Below, piece by piece: positions 54,220 to 63,868 of a stretch of 64,000 bases of DNA (position 1 is the first letter of the stretch; every line of letters starts with the position of its first letter). The notes under the pieces are model-generated. The model worked only from the letters and a program-made list of their open reading frames with translations. It was not told where the DNA came from and did not search any database. Origin of the DNA: Pseudomonas sp. UFMG81 (lineage in GTDB: Bacteria > Pseudomonadota > Gammaproteobacteria > Pseudomonadales > Pseudomonadaceae). A program made the translations under genes and the position numbers. The DNA lies in assembly GCF_015354575.1 (NCBI RefSeq), contig NZ_JACAFQ010000003.1, forward strand, positions 81,765 through 145,764. Reading direction: 5' to 3'.

Positions 54220-54579
54220 ATGCGTTCCTGGATCTACCTGATTGTCGCGATCACCGCCGAGGTGATCGGCACGGCGTCGATGAAATTCGCCGCCACTCAT
54301 TTCCCTTTGCTGGGGCATGCCGTCATGTACGTCATGATTTCTCTGTCGTATTTCTTCCTGGCCCTGGCGGTCAAGCGCGTGCCCGTGGGTGTGGCCTATG
54401 CGCTGTGGGAGGGGATCGGCATCGTGCTGATCACCCTGGTCAGCGTGCAGTGGCTGGGCGAAAGCCTGGGCTGGGTCAAGGCTCTGGGCCTGGCGGTGAT
54501 GATCGCCGGCATCCTGCTGATCAAGGCTGGCACCCGCAGCAAGGCTGCCCCGGCTGAAAGTGAGGTGCTGCCATGTTGA
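54220..54579 (+). CDS. SMR-family transporter subunit, MdtJ-like
   Basis: 119 residues with four membrane helices. The essential membrane Glu14 is in [17 protein letters not shown]. The third helix has the typical [25 protein letters not shown] lies before the ATG. It overlaps the next gene by seven bases, so the two make a paired SMR exporter, as MdtJI does for spermidine; the substrate here is not proved. Confidence 0.85.
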   Translation: MRSWIYLIVAITAEVIGTASMKFAATHFPLLGHAVMYVMISLSYFFLALAVKRVPVGVAYALWEGIGIVLITLVSVQWLGESLGWVKALGLAVMIAGILLIKAGTRSKAAPAESEVLPC

Positions 54580-54890
54580 TTTCTTTCGCCTGGCTGGGCC
54601 TGGCCATTGTTCTCGAAGTGTTGGCGAACCTGCTGCTCAAGTACTCCGATGGGTTCCGTCGCAAGGGTTTGGGCGTTGCCTCGATCCTTTGTGTGCTGGC
54701 GGCGTTCACCGCTTTGGCACAGGCGGTACAGAACATCGAACTGTCACTGGCCTACGCCATCTGGGGCGGTTTCGGCATCTTGGCCACCGTGGCCATGGGT
54801 TGGGCGTTGTTCGGTCAACGCCTGGCGGGGCGGGGTTGGCTGGGCCTGGCACTGCTGCTGGTGGGCATGAGCCTGCTGAAACTGGCCTGA
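54573..54890 (+). CDS. SMR-family transporter subunit, MdtI-like
   Basis: 105 residues, four membrane helices, with Glu15 in [20 protein letters not shown] and [20 protein letters not shown]. Partner of the overlapping upstream gene; heteromeric SMR pairs export polyamines or other small cations. Confidence 0.85.
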   Translation: MLISFAWLGLAIVLEVLANLLLKYSDGFRRKGLGVASILCVLAAFTALAQAVQNIELSLAYAIWGGFGILATVAMGWALFGQRLAGRGWLGLALLLVGMSLLKLA

Positions 54891-55140
54891 TTGCACCTGA
54901 ATTTGCGCGTGTTTGGCGCCTATGCCTGAATGCTTATACACATTGGGCATTGGCCGGATGCGCGAAAGGCATGCCGACAGCCGTTACCATCGGTCTTTGC
55001 GCAAAGGCCTGTTTTTACTGGTTTTCGCCGCAGTATCGGAATAAGCAAAGCGGCGCAAATAGCGCTTGGCGGCAAAATACCGTGATGTTCATCACAAGGT
55101 TGTTCACAGAGTTATCCACAGGCTGTCAACCGCTGTGCGG

Positions 55141-56361
55141 CTATTCGCCGCGTTCAGCCAGTAGCAGCAAGTTACGTGGTGTCAGCGGGTAGTCGCAGAA
55201 GGTTCCGACACGCACTGCGTAACCTTGCGCTTGCAGGTACAGGGCGCGGTCGAGTACCAGCCACAGTTCGAGCGGGCGACGGAACAGGTTTCGTACCAGC
55301 TCGAGGTTGCGCACCTCGGCCAGGCGTTGCCAGCCCTGGGCCTCCAGCAAAGCCCAATCTGGTTCGCCGTGCAGCTGCAGTTGGCGCAGCTCGGCCAGGT
55401 CGCGGCAGTACTGTTCGAAGCTTTTCTCCAGCCAGCTGATCGGCAGCGACGGTGTCGACAGGTAGTCGTCGACACCCCGTTGCTCGCGTTGCAGCAGGTC
55501 GAAACCCAGGCGCCGGGCCATGGAGGCGTCGCGCTGGCGGCGCACCCGGGCGCTGGCGGTGACGGCTTCGTTCAACGGCAGGCCCAGGTCAGCTTGCGAC
55601 AGTCGCAGCGGCGAAGCCTGCGCGGCGGTGGACAACGGTTGGTAGGCCTCGCCCTGGATGCGGTTATAGCAGCACGGCGCCACCGCCAGCTGGCGGCAGC
55701 CTTGCTGGCTGGCCAGTTGCAACAGGCGCACATGCAGGTCGCCGCAGGCGTGCAAGGCGACCACGCTCTTGCCATTGTCCAGGTGCAGCACGCTGTCGGC
55801 GGCCAGGACGTCCTGGTGCAGGTGGCGGGCGGGCAGGTGGTGGTGGTCGCTCAGGGCTTGGCCCGCATCGACCAGCTCGGTGTCATGTTCCAGGCAGGTC
55901 AGTTGCTGGCCGGGCTGCAGCAGGCGCCGGCCCAGGTGGCCTTTGCCCGAGCACCAGTCCAGCCAGTGCCGGGCGGGCTGGCTGAAGGCCAGGCGGCGGG
56001 TGAAGGCTTCGATCTGCTGCCATTTGCGGCCAGGCACGTTGACGTCCAGGCGGTGGCTGGCCGGGTGCAGGCCGGCATCCGGCAGCTCGCCCGTCGCGGA
56101 CAAGGCCAGGGCTTGGCTGGCCAGCTGCGGGAAGGGTGCGGGGGCGGGTAGTTGTTCCGGGTGTTGCTGGGCGGCCTCGGCCTCTTCCAGCGTGCGCTCG
56201 CGCAGCCAGGTGGCGAGCTCGGGGTGTGCGCTTTCCCAGCCCAGGTGTAGCTCGGTGAAGGGGCGCGGGCGCCACAGGTGCTGATGCTGGACGATGAACT
56301 GGTCGAGGGCTTGGAAGCGCTCGAGCAGTTGGTCGTCTTGCAGGAAGGGGGGTGTGGTCAT
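55141..56361 (-). CDS. SAM-dependent methyltransferase domain protein
   Basis: 406 residues from ATG 56361. The SAM site is WLDWCSGKGHLGRRLL; later VVALHACGDLHVRLL and VAPCCYNRIQGEAY follow, as in the Methyltransf_32 group of putative RNA or small-molecule methylases. The N-terminal 130 residues are helical and unassigned. It follows an ABC transporter operon but is separated from it by a REP pair. Substrate unknown. The gap 54891-55140 shows no gene. Confidence 0.82.
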   Translation of the reverse strand: MTTPPFLQDDQLLERFQALDQFIVQHQHLWRPRPFTELHLGWESAHPELATWLRERTLEEAEAAQQHPEQLPAPAPFPQLASQALALSATGELPDAGLHPASHRLDVNVPGRKWQQIEAFTRRLAFSQPARHWLDWCSGKGHLGRRLLQPGQQLTCLEHDTELVDAGQALSDHHHLPARHLHQDVLAADSVLHLDNGKSVVALHACGDLHVRLLQLASQQGCRQLAVAPCCYNRIQGEAYQPLSTAAQASPLRLSQADLGLPLNEAVTASARVRRQRDASMARRLGFDLLQREQRGVDDYLSTPSLPISWLEKSFEQYCRDLAELRQLQLHGEPDWALLEAQGWQRLAEVRNLELVRNLFRRPLELWLVLDRALYLQAQGYAVRVGTFCDYPLTPRNLLLLAERGE

Positions 56362-56385
56362 TCGAGCACCGGGGCGCTGTTGGAG

Positions 56386-56488
56386 GGGCCGCTTCGCGCC
56401 CCATCGCGGCACAAGGCCGCTCCTACAGGGGATAGCGCAAAGTCTGTAGGAGCGGCCTCGTGCCGCGATGGGGCGCGAAGCGGCCCCG
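56386..56488. repeat. Paired REP palindrome
   Basis: GGCACAAGGCCGCTCCTACA faces TGTAGGAGCGGCCTCGTGCC, nested in GGGGCCGCTTCGCGCCCC-type flanks. Confidence 0.88.
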
Positions 56489-56502
56489 AAGTTGTTACGG
56501 TC

Positions 56503-57192
56503 TTAACGCCCTTGGCAGGCATCCACGCGCAGCCAGCGCTCCAGCAGCTTGAAGCCCTGCACCAGCACGAACGAGATCACCAGGTAGAACACCCCGGCGG
56601 CGAAGAAGATCTCCACCGGCAGGTAGGTGCGGGCGATGATGGTCCGCGCCATGCCGGTCAGCTCCAGCAGCGTCACGGTACTGGCCAGGGCGCTGGCCTT
56701 GAGCATCAGGATCACTTCGTTGCTGTAGGCCGGCAGGCCGATGCGCGCGGCGCGCGGCAGCATGATGTAGAACAGCGCCTTGCCCCGCGACATGCCCAGT
56801 GCCCGGGCCGCTTCGATCTCACCCTTGGGGATCGCCTGCAGTGCGCCGCGCAGGATCTCGGCGATGTAGGCGGCGGTGTGCAGGGTCATGGTCAGCACCG
56901 TGCACCAGAACGGATCGCGCAGGTACGGCCACAAGGCGCTTGCGCGGACCGCGTCGAACTGGGCCAGGCCGTAGTAGACCAAAAACAGTTGCACCAGCAG
57001 CGGCGTGCCACGGAAGAAGAAGATGTAGCCGTAGGGCAGGGTGCGCACGTACCAGTGCCGCGAGGAGCGGGCGATGCCCAGCGGGATGGCCAGGATCAGC
57101 CCGGCGATCACGGCGATGGCCACCAGCTCCAGGGTCAGGGTCGCGCCCTGGGCCAGGCGTGGCAGCCACTTGATGATGACTTCCCAGTTCAT
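56503..57192 (-). CDS. Amino acid ABC transporter permease (HisM-like)
   Basis: 229 residues of a PAAT permease, EAA block GEIEAARALGMSRGKALFYI and MLPRAARIGLPAYSN. Last gene of the minus-strand operon ATPase, binding protein, permease, permease; begins immediately after the stop of the upstream permease. Confidence 0.9.
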   Translation of the reverse strand: MNWEVIIKWLPRLAQGATLTLELVAIAVIAGLILAIPLGIARSSRHWYVRTLPYGYIFFFRGTPLLVQLFLVYYGLAQFDAVRASALWPYLRDPFWCTVLTMTLHTAAYIAEILRGALQAIPKGEIEAARALGMSRGKALFYIMLPRAARIGLPAYSNEVILMLKASALASTVTLLELTGMARTIIARTYLPVEIFFAAGVFYLVISFVLVQGFKLLERWLRVDACQGR

Positions 57193-57885
57193 TTATTCGG
57201 CCCTCATGAAGCCGCGGGCGGCGCGTTTTTCCAGGAAGTGCATGCCAGTCATGGCGACGATGGTCAGGCTCAGGTAGATGACGGCAGCCACCGCGAAGAA
57301 GGTGAACGGCTCTTTGGTGACGGTCACGCCGATCTGCGCGTGGCGCATGATTTCTTCCAGGCCGATCACCGACACCAGCGCGGTGTCCTTCATCAGGATC
57401 ATGAACAGGTTGCCCAGGCCCGGCAGGGCGATGCGCCACATCTGCGGCAGGATGATCCGCGCCAGGATGCGGCCCTTCGACAGGCCCAGGGCCATGCCCG
57501 CTTCACGGTGGCCCTTGGGGATGGCCAGGATCGCACCGCGGAACACTTCAGTGGCGTAGGCGCCGAAGCACAGGCCCAGGGCGATCACACCGGCGGCGAA
57601 GGCGCTGAGCTCCAGGCCCGGGATATTGAGGGCTTCGCCGAGGCTGTTCATCAGCCCGACGGTGCCGAAATAGATGAGCAGTACCCACAGCAGTTCGGGC
57701 ACGCCGCGAACCAGGGTCGAGTAGAAGCCGCCAAGCCATTGCAATGGCTTGATCGATGAGGTCTTGGCCAGGGCGCCGAGCAGGCCCAGGACCAGCCCCA
57801 GCAGCAGGGCGCAGAGCGCCAGTTTTACGGTCATCAGGGTGCCGGCCATCATGGCCGGGCCGAATCCGTGCAGGTCGATATTCAT
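57193..57885 (-). CDS. Amino acid ABC transporter permease (HisQ-like)
   Basis: 230 residues, five membrane helices, EAA block GHREAGMALGLSKGRILARI and ILPQMWRIALPGLGN. Partner of the HisM-like permease; together the heterodimer resembles histidine/arginine/ornithine importers. Confidence 0.9.
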   Translation of the reverse strand: MNIDLHGFGPAMMAGTLMTVKLALCALLLGLVLGLLGALAKTSSIKPLQWLGGFYSTLVRGVPELLWVLLIYFGTVGLMNSLGEALNIPGLELSAFAAGVIALGLCFGAYATEVFRGAILAIPKGHREAGMALGLSKGRILARIILPQMWRIALPGLGNLFMILMKDTALVSVIGLEEIMRHAQIGVTVTKEPFTFFAVAAVIYLSLTIVAMTGMHFLEKRAARGFMRAE

Positions 57886-57941
57886 GGGCAGCTTTGTTCA
57901 AGGGACCCGCACCGCGCGCGGCGGTGCAGGTCGGGGGAGCA

Positions 57942-58694
57942 TCACTCGATGCTGAACGGGAAGTACTTGTCGTTGATCTTCTTGTACGTGCCGTCGGCTT
58001 TGATCTCGGCCAGGGCCTTGTTCAGCTTCTCACGCAGCGGGTCGCCTTTACGTACGGCGATACCGATCTTGTCGCTGTCGACCACGGGCTCACCTTTGAA
58101 CTCGTAGTCCTCGCCTTCCTTGCTCTTGAGCCAGTCGTACTGCACGTACTTGTCGGCCAGGATACCGTCGACGCGACCGGACTTCAGGTCGAGGTAGGCG
58201 TTCTCCTGGGTGTCGTACAGCTTGATGGTGATGTCGTCGCCGTAGGTGTCTTCCAACCAGGTGCCGGCCAGGGTGGCGCGCTGGGTGCCGATGATCTTGC
58301 CCTTGAGCGAGGCCTTGTCGGTCTTGAAATCAGATTTTTTCGGGGCGATGAACTGCAGCTTGTTGGAGTAGTAGGCGTCGGTGAAATCGACCGCCTGCTT
58401 GCGCTCGTCGGTGATCGACAGCGACGACACCAGGAAGTCGAACTTCTTGGCGTTCAGGGCCGGGATGATGCCGTCCCAGTCGGAGGTGACCACCGAGCAC
58501 TCGACCTTCATCTTGGCGCACAGGGCGTCGCCGATGTCCTTGTCGAAACCGACGACCTGGCCGCTGGCGTCCTTGTTGTTGAACGGTGGGTAGGCGGCTT
58601 CGATACCCATGCGCAGTTTTTCCGCGGCCATGGCGTTGGCCGACATCACCAGCGTGGCAGCAGCTGCCAGGAGGAACTTCTTGTAAGTCTGCAT
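57942..58694 (-). CDS. Basic amino acid ABC transporter binding protein (ArgT/HisJ-like)
   Basis: 250 residues from ATG 58694 (GGAG seven bases upstream). Signal MQTYKKFLLAAAATLVMSAN to AMAAEKLRMG. Core motifs GIEAAYPPFNNKDASGQVVG, DWDGIIPALNAKKFDFLVSS and IGTQRATLAGTWLEDTYG match lysine/arginine/ornithine or histidine binders. Second gene of the operon. Confidence 0.9.
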   Translation of the reverse strand: MQTYKKFLLAAAATLVMSANAMAAEKLRMGIEAAYPPFNNKDASGQVVGFDKDIGDALCAKMKVECSVVTSDWDGIIPALNAKKFDFLVSSLSITDERKQAVDFTDAYYSNKLQFIAPKKSDFKTDKASLKGKIIGTQRATLAGTWLEDTYGDDITIKLYDTQENAYLDLKSGRVDGILADKYVQYDWLKSKEGEDYEFKGEPVVDSDKIGIAVRKGDPLREKLNKALAEIKADGTYKKINDKYFPFSIE

Positions 58695-58705
58695 GTATTG
58701 CTCCG

Positions 58706-59479
58706 TTAACGGTGGCTGGACATGAATTGCTTGCAACGCGCCGAGGTCGGGTTTTCGAAGACCTGTTGCGGCGATCCCTGCTCTTCGACCAGGCCCTGGT
58801 GCAGGAACACCACTTCACTGGACACCTGGCGGGCGAAGTTCATCTCGTGCGTCACCAGCAGCATGGTACGGCCTTCTTCGGCCAGGGCGCGGATGACATT
58901 AAGCACTTCCTGGACCATTTCCGGATCGAGCGCCGAAGTTGGCTCGTCGAACAGGATGACCTTGGGCTTCATGGCCAGGGTGCGGGCGATGGCAGCACGT
59001 TGTTGCTGGCCACCGGAAAGCTGGGCGGGGTAGCTGTGGCGCTTGTCGAAGATGCCGACCTTGTTCAGCAGCGCCTCGGCGTGCTCGATGGCCTCGGCCT
59101 TGCTCTGGCCGAGCACCCGGCGTGGGGCCTCGATGATGTTGTCGAGGATCGACATGTGCGGCCACAGGTTGAAGTTCTGGAAGACAAAGCCGATCTCGCT
59201 GCGCAGGCGGTTGATCTGGCGGTTGTCGGCGGCGATCAGGTCGCCGTTCTTCTGCGCCTTGAGCTTGAGTGCCTCACCGGCGACGAGGATTTCGCCCTGG
59301 TGCGGGTTCTCCAGCAGGTTGATGCAGCGCAGCAGGGTGGATTTGCCCGAACCGGACGAACCCAGGATGGAGATCACGTCACCGTCGCGCGCGGTCAGCG
59401 AAATGCCCTTGAGAATTTCCTGCTCGCCGTAGCGTTTGTGCAGATTACGGATTTCCAGCGCGGGCGTGGCCTGGGCCAT
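58706..59479 (-). CDS. Amino acid ABC transporter ATP-binding protein (HisP-like)
   Basis: 257 residues. Walker A GSSGSGKSTLLR, VFQNFNLWPHM, LSGGQQQRAAIART and VILFDEPTSALDPE; C-terminus matches HisP types. First gene of the operon, ahead of the binding protein by 11 bases. Confidence 0.9.
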   Translation of the reverse strand: MAQATPALEIRNLHKRYGEQEILKGISLTARDGDVISILGSSGSGKSTLLRCINLLENPHQGEILVAGEALKLKAQKNGDLIAADNRQINRLRSEIGFVFQNFNLWPHMSILDNIIEAPRRVLGQSKAEAIEHAEALLNKVGIFDKRHSYPAQLSGGQQQRAAIARTLAMKPKVILFDEPTSALDPEMVQEVLNVIRALAEEGRTMLLVTHEMNFARQVSSEVVFLHQGLVEEQGSPQQVFENPTSARCKQFMSSHR

Positions 59480-60087
59480 GTGCGGTCCTCATGTGTTCGG
59501 GTGCGTTCCCAGCTGTTGGCGGCCTTCCTGGCGAGCGCCAAGCTAGCATAGCGATGCAACAGCGGCCAACGGGGTCGCTAGGGGCTCAGGTCGCTGGTGG
59601 GACAGTTTGTCGCATCGTTGCAGTGGACTGTCGCCAGGATGTCCGCAATGGCGTTTTGCCCAGCACCGGAGCCTTGATGAAAAAAGGCGCGATGGTGCCA
59701 GCTTTGGCCCGCCCTGGGAAGCCGTTTTTGGCCAGGTGGCGCTTTGCCTGCGATTGTGACAGGCAATGGTTGCGCCAACGGGTTGCGCTTTCGTTCGACG
59801 CAAAATTGTGCACAGGTGTTACCGAGGAGCACCTTTGGTGCGTTTGTAAGTGAGTATTTCAGTAATCTGGAATTGGCACGGTGCTTTGATGGCCTTTCGG
59901 TCAAAGCCTGGCGTAAAGGCCGCAAACCCACGGATTTTGCGGTGGCCAGAAGTTCCAGACGAACGACTTTGGAAAATGGCGCGCTTATTGCCCTTGGGTA
60001 AAGACCGAATGCGGCGCTGCCTAAATCAACCCCTGGCGCGCTTCGTTTCCTTCATTCGGGTGGTCCACTCCTTACAAAGGTAGTTTT
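59480..60087. other. Divergent promoter region between the ABC operon and the gabP-like gene
   Basis: About 600 bases with no convincing gene. Short frames lie on both strands but none has a ribosome site. AAAGGTAG precedes the gabP-like ATG at 60088. Confidence 0.45.
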
Positions 60088-61473
60088 ATGAGCGGTAACA
60101 ATTCCAATGACCTCGCTCAGGGGCTCAAACAACGGCATGTGACCATGCTGTCCATCGCGGGCGTGATCGGCGCCGGCCTGTTCGTCGGCTCCGGCCATGC
60201 AATCGCCGCTGCCGGCCCCGCCGTACTGCTGGCCTATGCCGCCGCCGGTACCCTGGTGGTGCTGGTAATGCGCATGCTGGGTGAAATGGCGGTCGCCTCG
60301 CCTGACACCGGCTCCTTCTCCACCTATGCCGACCGCGCCATCGGGCGCTGGGCCGGTTTCACCATCGGCTGGTTGTACTGGTGGTTCTGGGTGTTGGTGA
60401 TCCCATTGGAAGCCAACGCCGCTGCGGCCATCCTGCACGCCTGGTTCCCGGCCGTGGACCTGTGGGCATTCTCGCTGGTCATCACCCTGGTGCTGACCGT
60501 TACCAACCTGTTCAGCGTGAAGAACTACGGTGAGTTCGAGTTCTGGTTCGCCCTGCTCAAGGTGCTGGCGATCATCGGCTTCATCGTCGTTGGTTGCGCC
60601 GCCATGTTCGGCATGGTGCCGAGCAGCCAGATCAGCGGTGTCAGCCACCTGTTCGACACCCAAGGCTTCATGCCCAACGGCCTGGGCGCCGTGCTGGCCG
60701 CCATGCTGACCACCATGTTCTCGTTCATGGGTACCGAAATCGTCACCATCGCCGCCGCCGAATCGAAAGACCCGGGCAAACAGATCAGCCGCGCCACCAA
60801 TTCGGTGATCTGGCGTATCTGCCTGTTCTACCTGGTGTCGATCTTCCTGGTCGTGGCCATGGTGCCGTGGAACGATCCGACCCTGGCCGAGAAGGGCTCC
60901 TACCAGACCGTGCTCAGCCTGATCGGCGTGCCGAACGCCAAGCTGATCGTCGACATCGTCGTGCTGATCGCCGTGACCAGCTGCCTGAACTCGGCGCTGT
61001 ACACCTCCTCGCGCATGCTGTTCTCCCTGAGCAAGCGTGGCGACGCCCCGGCGGTTGCCCAGCGCACCACCAAGGCCGGCACCCCGCACTGGGCCGTGCT
61101 GCTGTCTACCGGCGCAGCCTTCCTGTGCGTATTCGCCAACTTCCTGGCACCGGCCGCGGTGTTCGAGTTCCTGCTGGCCAGCTCTGGCGCCATCGCCTTG
61201 CTGGTGTACCTGGTGATCGCCGTGTCGCAACTGCGCATGCGCAGCCAGCGTGAAGCCAGTGGCGAGAAGATCTCGTTCAAGATGTGGCTGTTCCCGGGCC
61301 TGACCTGGGCGACCATCGCCTTCATCGTTGCCATTCTGGTGGTGATGGGGCTGCGCGAGGATCACCGCGTCGAGATCATCGCGACTGCGCTGCTGAGCAT
61401 CGCGGTGGTTGCAGCCGGCCTGCTGGTGCACCGCAAGCGCGGCGCTGCCGGGCGCGTGGCGCTGGATAGCTGA
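60088..61473 (+). CDS. gabP: APC-family amino acid permease, GabP-like
   Basis: 461 residues, 12 membrane helices. N-terminal GLKQRHVTMLSIAGVIGAGL and FVGSGHAIAAAGPAVLL is the AAT signature; FSFMGTEIVTIAAAESKDPG fits GabP and close relatives. Imports 4-aminobutyrate or a similar amino acid with protons. No gab catabolic genes are adjacent, so the substrate is tentative. Confidence 0.85.
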   Translation: MSGNNSNDLAQGLKQRHVTMLSIAGVIGAGLFVGSGHAIAAAGPAVLLAYAAAGTLVVLVMRMLGEMAVASPDTGSFSTYADRAIGRWAGFTIGWLYWWFWVLVIPLEANAAAAILHAWFPAVDLWAFSLVITLVLTVTNLFSVKNYGEFEFWFALLKVLAIIGFIVVGCAAMFGMVPSSQISGVSHLFDTQGFMPNGLGAVLAAMLTTMFSFMGTEIVTIAAAESKDPGKQISRATNSVIWRICLFYLVSIFLVVAMVPWNDPTLAEKGSYQTVLSLIGVPNAKLIVDIVVLIAVTSCLNSALYTSSRMLFSLSKRGDAPAVAQRTTKAGTPHWAVLLSTGAAFLCVFANFLAPAAVFEFLLASSGAIALLVYLVIAVSQLRMRSQREASGEKISFKMWLFPGLTWATIAFIVAILVVMGLREDHRVEIIATALLSIAVVAAGLLVHRKRGAAGRVALDS

Positions 61474-61491
61474 TCCACGCTAAGTGAAATG

Positions 61492-61526
61492 AAAAGGCCG
61501 CGTCCTGTGAAGGGCGCGGCCTTTTT
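61492..61526 (+). terminator. Rho-independent terminator of the gabP-like gene
   Basis: AAGGCCGCG stem with CGCGGCCTTTTT and a loop of about 12 bases. Confidence 0.88.
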
Positions 61527-61540
61527 GTTGGTCTGGGCGG

Positions 61541-61620
61541 GCCTCATCGCCGGCAAGCCGGCTCCCACACAGCAGCGGGTAGTCCACCTTGTGGGAGCCG
61601 GCTTGCCGGCGATGAGGCCG
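61541..61620. repeat. Paired REP palindrome
   Basis: CTCATCGCCGGCAAGCCGGC faces GCCGGCTTGCCGGCGATGAG in a near-perfect long palindrome between convergent genes. Confidence 0.9.
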
Positions 61621-61639
61621 GGTCAGGCGGCAAGGATCT

Positions 61640-62083
61640 TCAGCCGAACTGCTTCTGCTGTTGCTGCTGCTTGGCCACCGCTTCGGAGGCTGCGATATAA
61701 GCGTCCTGGAACTCATCGCTCTCCAGCCACGCCATGGTGGCGTCTTCGTCGGCACCGTCGAGCCATTTGCGGTAGGCGGTGAACACCATGACGATGTAGT
61801 CGGTGGCGTGCTCTTCCTTGTGGCCCTTGAGCACCAGCGCCAGCAGTGGGTCGACCAGGAACACCGAGATCATCGGCACCAGGCCGTTCTCCTGGGCTTC
61901 CTTCATCTTCGCGAACAGGCTGTCGTAGCTGCTCGACTCCATGGCCTTGTTGAACACCTGCTCGACGCTGGCGCTGTCACCGGCGCTGGCCTTCACCGCC
62001 TGGCCGCTGCGTACCATGCGGTTCTGCTTGGCCTTGGTGGCGGCGCGCTTGGCGCGTTTTTGTTGCTTGGTGTTGGTGGCCAT
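61640..62083 (-). CDS. Conserved hypothetical cytoplasmic protein
   Basis: 147 residues from ATG 62083; the longer frame upstream passes through a REP pair. Basic start TNTKQQKRAKRAATKAKQNR, acidic helical middle and a Gln-rich tail VAKQQQQQKQFG. No catalytic motif seen. Probably a single-gene unit upstream of nothing; divergent signals not visible. Confidence 0.65.
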   Translation of the reverse strand: MATNTKQQKRAKRAATKAKQNRMVRSGQAVKASAGDSASVEQVFNKAMESSSYDSLFAKMKEAQENGLVPMISVFLVDPLLALVLKGHKEEHATDYIVMVFTAYRKWLDGADEDATMAWLESDEFQDAYIAASEAVAKQQQQQKQFG

Positions 62084-62164
62084 GGGGCGGGGTCCTGGGG
62101 TATCTGCTGAAGGCGCGTATTGAAGCGCAGTTGCGCGAGAAACCCAAGAGGCCGCTATGCGGCC

Positions 62165-62243
62165 TTTTCGCCGGCAAGCCGGCTCCCACAGCCACCGTGC
62201 CAGCCGCAGGACCTGTGGGAGCTGGCTTGCCAGCGATAGGGCC
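62165..62243. repeat. Paired REP palindrome, divergent copy
   Basis: TTTTCGCCGGCAAGCCGGCT faces TGTGGGAGCTGGCTTGCCAG. Confidence 0.85.
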
Positions 62244-62251
62244 ACAAAAAC

Positions 62252-63262
62252 TTAGCTGACAGGCACCGCCGGTTCGTCTTCCTCGAAACCCCGCGAGGCC
62301 CGACCAACCAACAACGCATCCGGCGCATGCGCCACGCTGTGGTCCTTCCCCGGATAGTCCAGCGAATGCAAAAAGTGCCGGATGCAATTGATCCGCGCGC
62401 GCTTCTTGTCATCGGATTTGATCACCGTCCACGGCGCATCGGCCGTGTCGGTGTGGAAGAACATGGCTTCCTTGGCGGCGGTGTAGTCCTCCCACTTGTC
62501 CAGCGACTTGATGTCGATGGGCGACAGCTTCCAGTGCTTGAGCGGGTCGTCGCGCCGCGAGATGAAGCGGCGCAGCTGTTCTTCACGGTTCACCGAGAAC
62601 CAGAACTTGAACAGCAGGATGCCGCTGTTGCACAGCATCCGCTCCAGGTCCGGCGCCTGACGCATGAACTCCAGGTATTGCAGCGGCGAGCAGAAATCCA
62701 TCACCCGCTCGACCCCGGCGCGGTTGTACCAGGAGCGATCGAAGAACACCATTTCACCTGCCGTGGGCAGGTGCTGGACGTAGCGCTGGAAGTACCACTG
62801 GCCTTTCTCCTGTTCGGAGGGCTTCTCCAGGGCGACGATGCGCGCGCCGCGCGGGTTCAGGTGCTCCATGAAGCGCTTGATGGTGCCGCCCTTGCCTGCG
62901 GCGTCACGCCCTTCGAAGAGGATCACGATCCTCTGGCCGGTTTCCTTCACCCAGCTCTGCACTTTCAGCAGCTCGATCTGCAGGGCGTGCTTGGCCTTCT
63001 CGTAATCCTGGCGACGCATGCGGGTGCGGTACGGATAGCTGGCCGGCAGGCGCGCCGAGGTGCTGTCCTCGTTGCTGCCCTTGCGCGCGTTGGCCACCAC
63101 CAGCGCGGCGGGTTGCTGGCTGACCTGGGTGATGGTTTCTTGCGCGGGGGCGGTGGTGACGGGCTTGCGCTGGCGTGGGCGGCGGGTGCGGGGAGCGGGC
63201 TTGGCGCCGCTGCCGGTGTCGGTGGGCGGCGGCAGAAGGAGGGAGGAGGATTCTTCGCTCAT
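62252..63262 (-). CDS. ppk2: Polyphosphate kinase 2
   Basis: 336 residues from ATG 63262 (AAGGA seven bases upstream). A low-complexity N-terminus (about 90 residues) precedes the PPK2 domain: Walker A FEGRDAAGKGGTIKRF, lid-side NPRGARIVALEKPSEQEKGQ, Walker B FFDRSWYNRAGVERVM. The enzyme transfers phosphate between polyphosphate and GDP/ADP. Single-domain class I type. Confidence 0.93.
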   Translation of the reverse strand: MSEESSSLLLPPPTDTGSGAKPAPRTRRPRQRKPVTTAPAQETITQVSQQPAALVVANARKGSNEDSTSARLPASYPYRTRMRRQDYEKAKHALQIELLKVQSWVKETGQRIVILFEGRDAAGKGGTIKRFMEHLNPRGARIVALEKPSEQEKGQWYFQRYVQHLPTAGEMVFFDRSWYNRAGVERVMDFCSPLQYLEFMRQAPDLERMLCNSGILLFKFWFSVNREEQLRRFISRRDDPLKHWKLSPIDIKSLDKWEDYTAAKEAMFFHTDTADAPWTVIKSDDKKRARINCIRHFLHSLDYPGKDHSVAHAPDALLVGRASRGFEEDEPAVPVS

Positions 63263-63361
63263 GGAGGTCCTTGCGGGGTCGGTCGAATGTCCACCCTCCA
63301 TGCTATGAGCGAGCAGGTGGTGGCTTGTTGATATCGATCAACGCAAGGAATTACAGGCAAC

Positions 63362-63388
63362 AAAAAACCCGCACTAGGCGGGTTTCTT
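63362..63388 (-). terminator. Terminator downstream of tRNA-Phe
   Basis: Read on minus: AAACCCGC, CTAGT, GCGGGTTTTTT. Confidence 0.88.
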
Positions 63389-63429
63389 GTGTCGCTTCGG
63401 GTAACTTTGCAACCACCAGAAGCTGAAGG

Positions 63430-63505
63430 TGGTGCCCAGAGACGGAGTCGAACCGCCGACACGAGGATTTTCAATCCTCTGCTCTACCGACTGAGCTATC
63501 TGGGC
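63430..63505 (-). tRNA. tRNA-Phe (anticodon GAA)
   Basis: 76 bases. Acceptor GCCCAGA pairs with TCTGGGC, then A and encoded CCA; anticodon loop TTGAAAA gives GAA; T-loop TTCGACT. Confidence 0.97.
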
Positions 63506-63595
63506 GACGAGGTGCATTAAATAGATTTCCGATCCGACCGTCAACGACTTTTTTGAAAAAATTTAAATTAATTCCGTCGCTTACGTTTTCTGGGG

Positions 63596-63868
63596 TCATT
63601 CGGCCGGCGGAACGTAGCCTTCGGCCTTGGCGTAGTCTTCGCCGGCGAAGAACTTGTCCATCTCGGCCTGGATGTACTTGCGGTCCTCGGCGTTCATCAT
63701 GTTCAGGCGCTTCTCGTTGATCAGCAGGGTCTGGTGCTTCTGCCAGTCGGCCCAGGCCTTCTGCGAGACGTGTTCGAAGATGTCTTGGCCTTTGGGGCCG
63801 GGGTAGGGCGCGCGCTCGAGGCCTGGCAATTGTTCTTTGTACTTGCGGCACATCACGGTGCGGGTCAT
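63596..63868 (-). CDS. yggX: Oxidative damage protection / Fe(II) trafficking protein YggX
   Basis: 90 residues, normal length. [20 protein letters not shown] with the single conserved Cys7, then [20 protein letters not shown]. It protects iron-sulfur enzymes from oxidants and links to iron supply. Its ATG overlaps the mutY stop by four bases, the usual mutY-yggX arrangement. Confidence 0.96.
   Translation of the reverse strand: MTRTVMCRKYKEQLPGLERAPYPGPKGQDIFEHVSQKAWADWQKHQTLLINEKRLNMMNAEDRKYIQAEMDKFFAGEDYAKAEGYVPPAE

Noticed and set aside
59873..59892. Sigma-54-like TTGGCACGGTGCTTTGAT upstream of the gabP-like gene
   Set aside because: The GG and GC dinucleotides do not have the required 10-base spacing.
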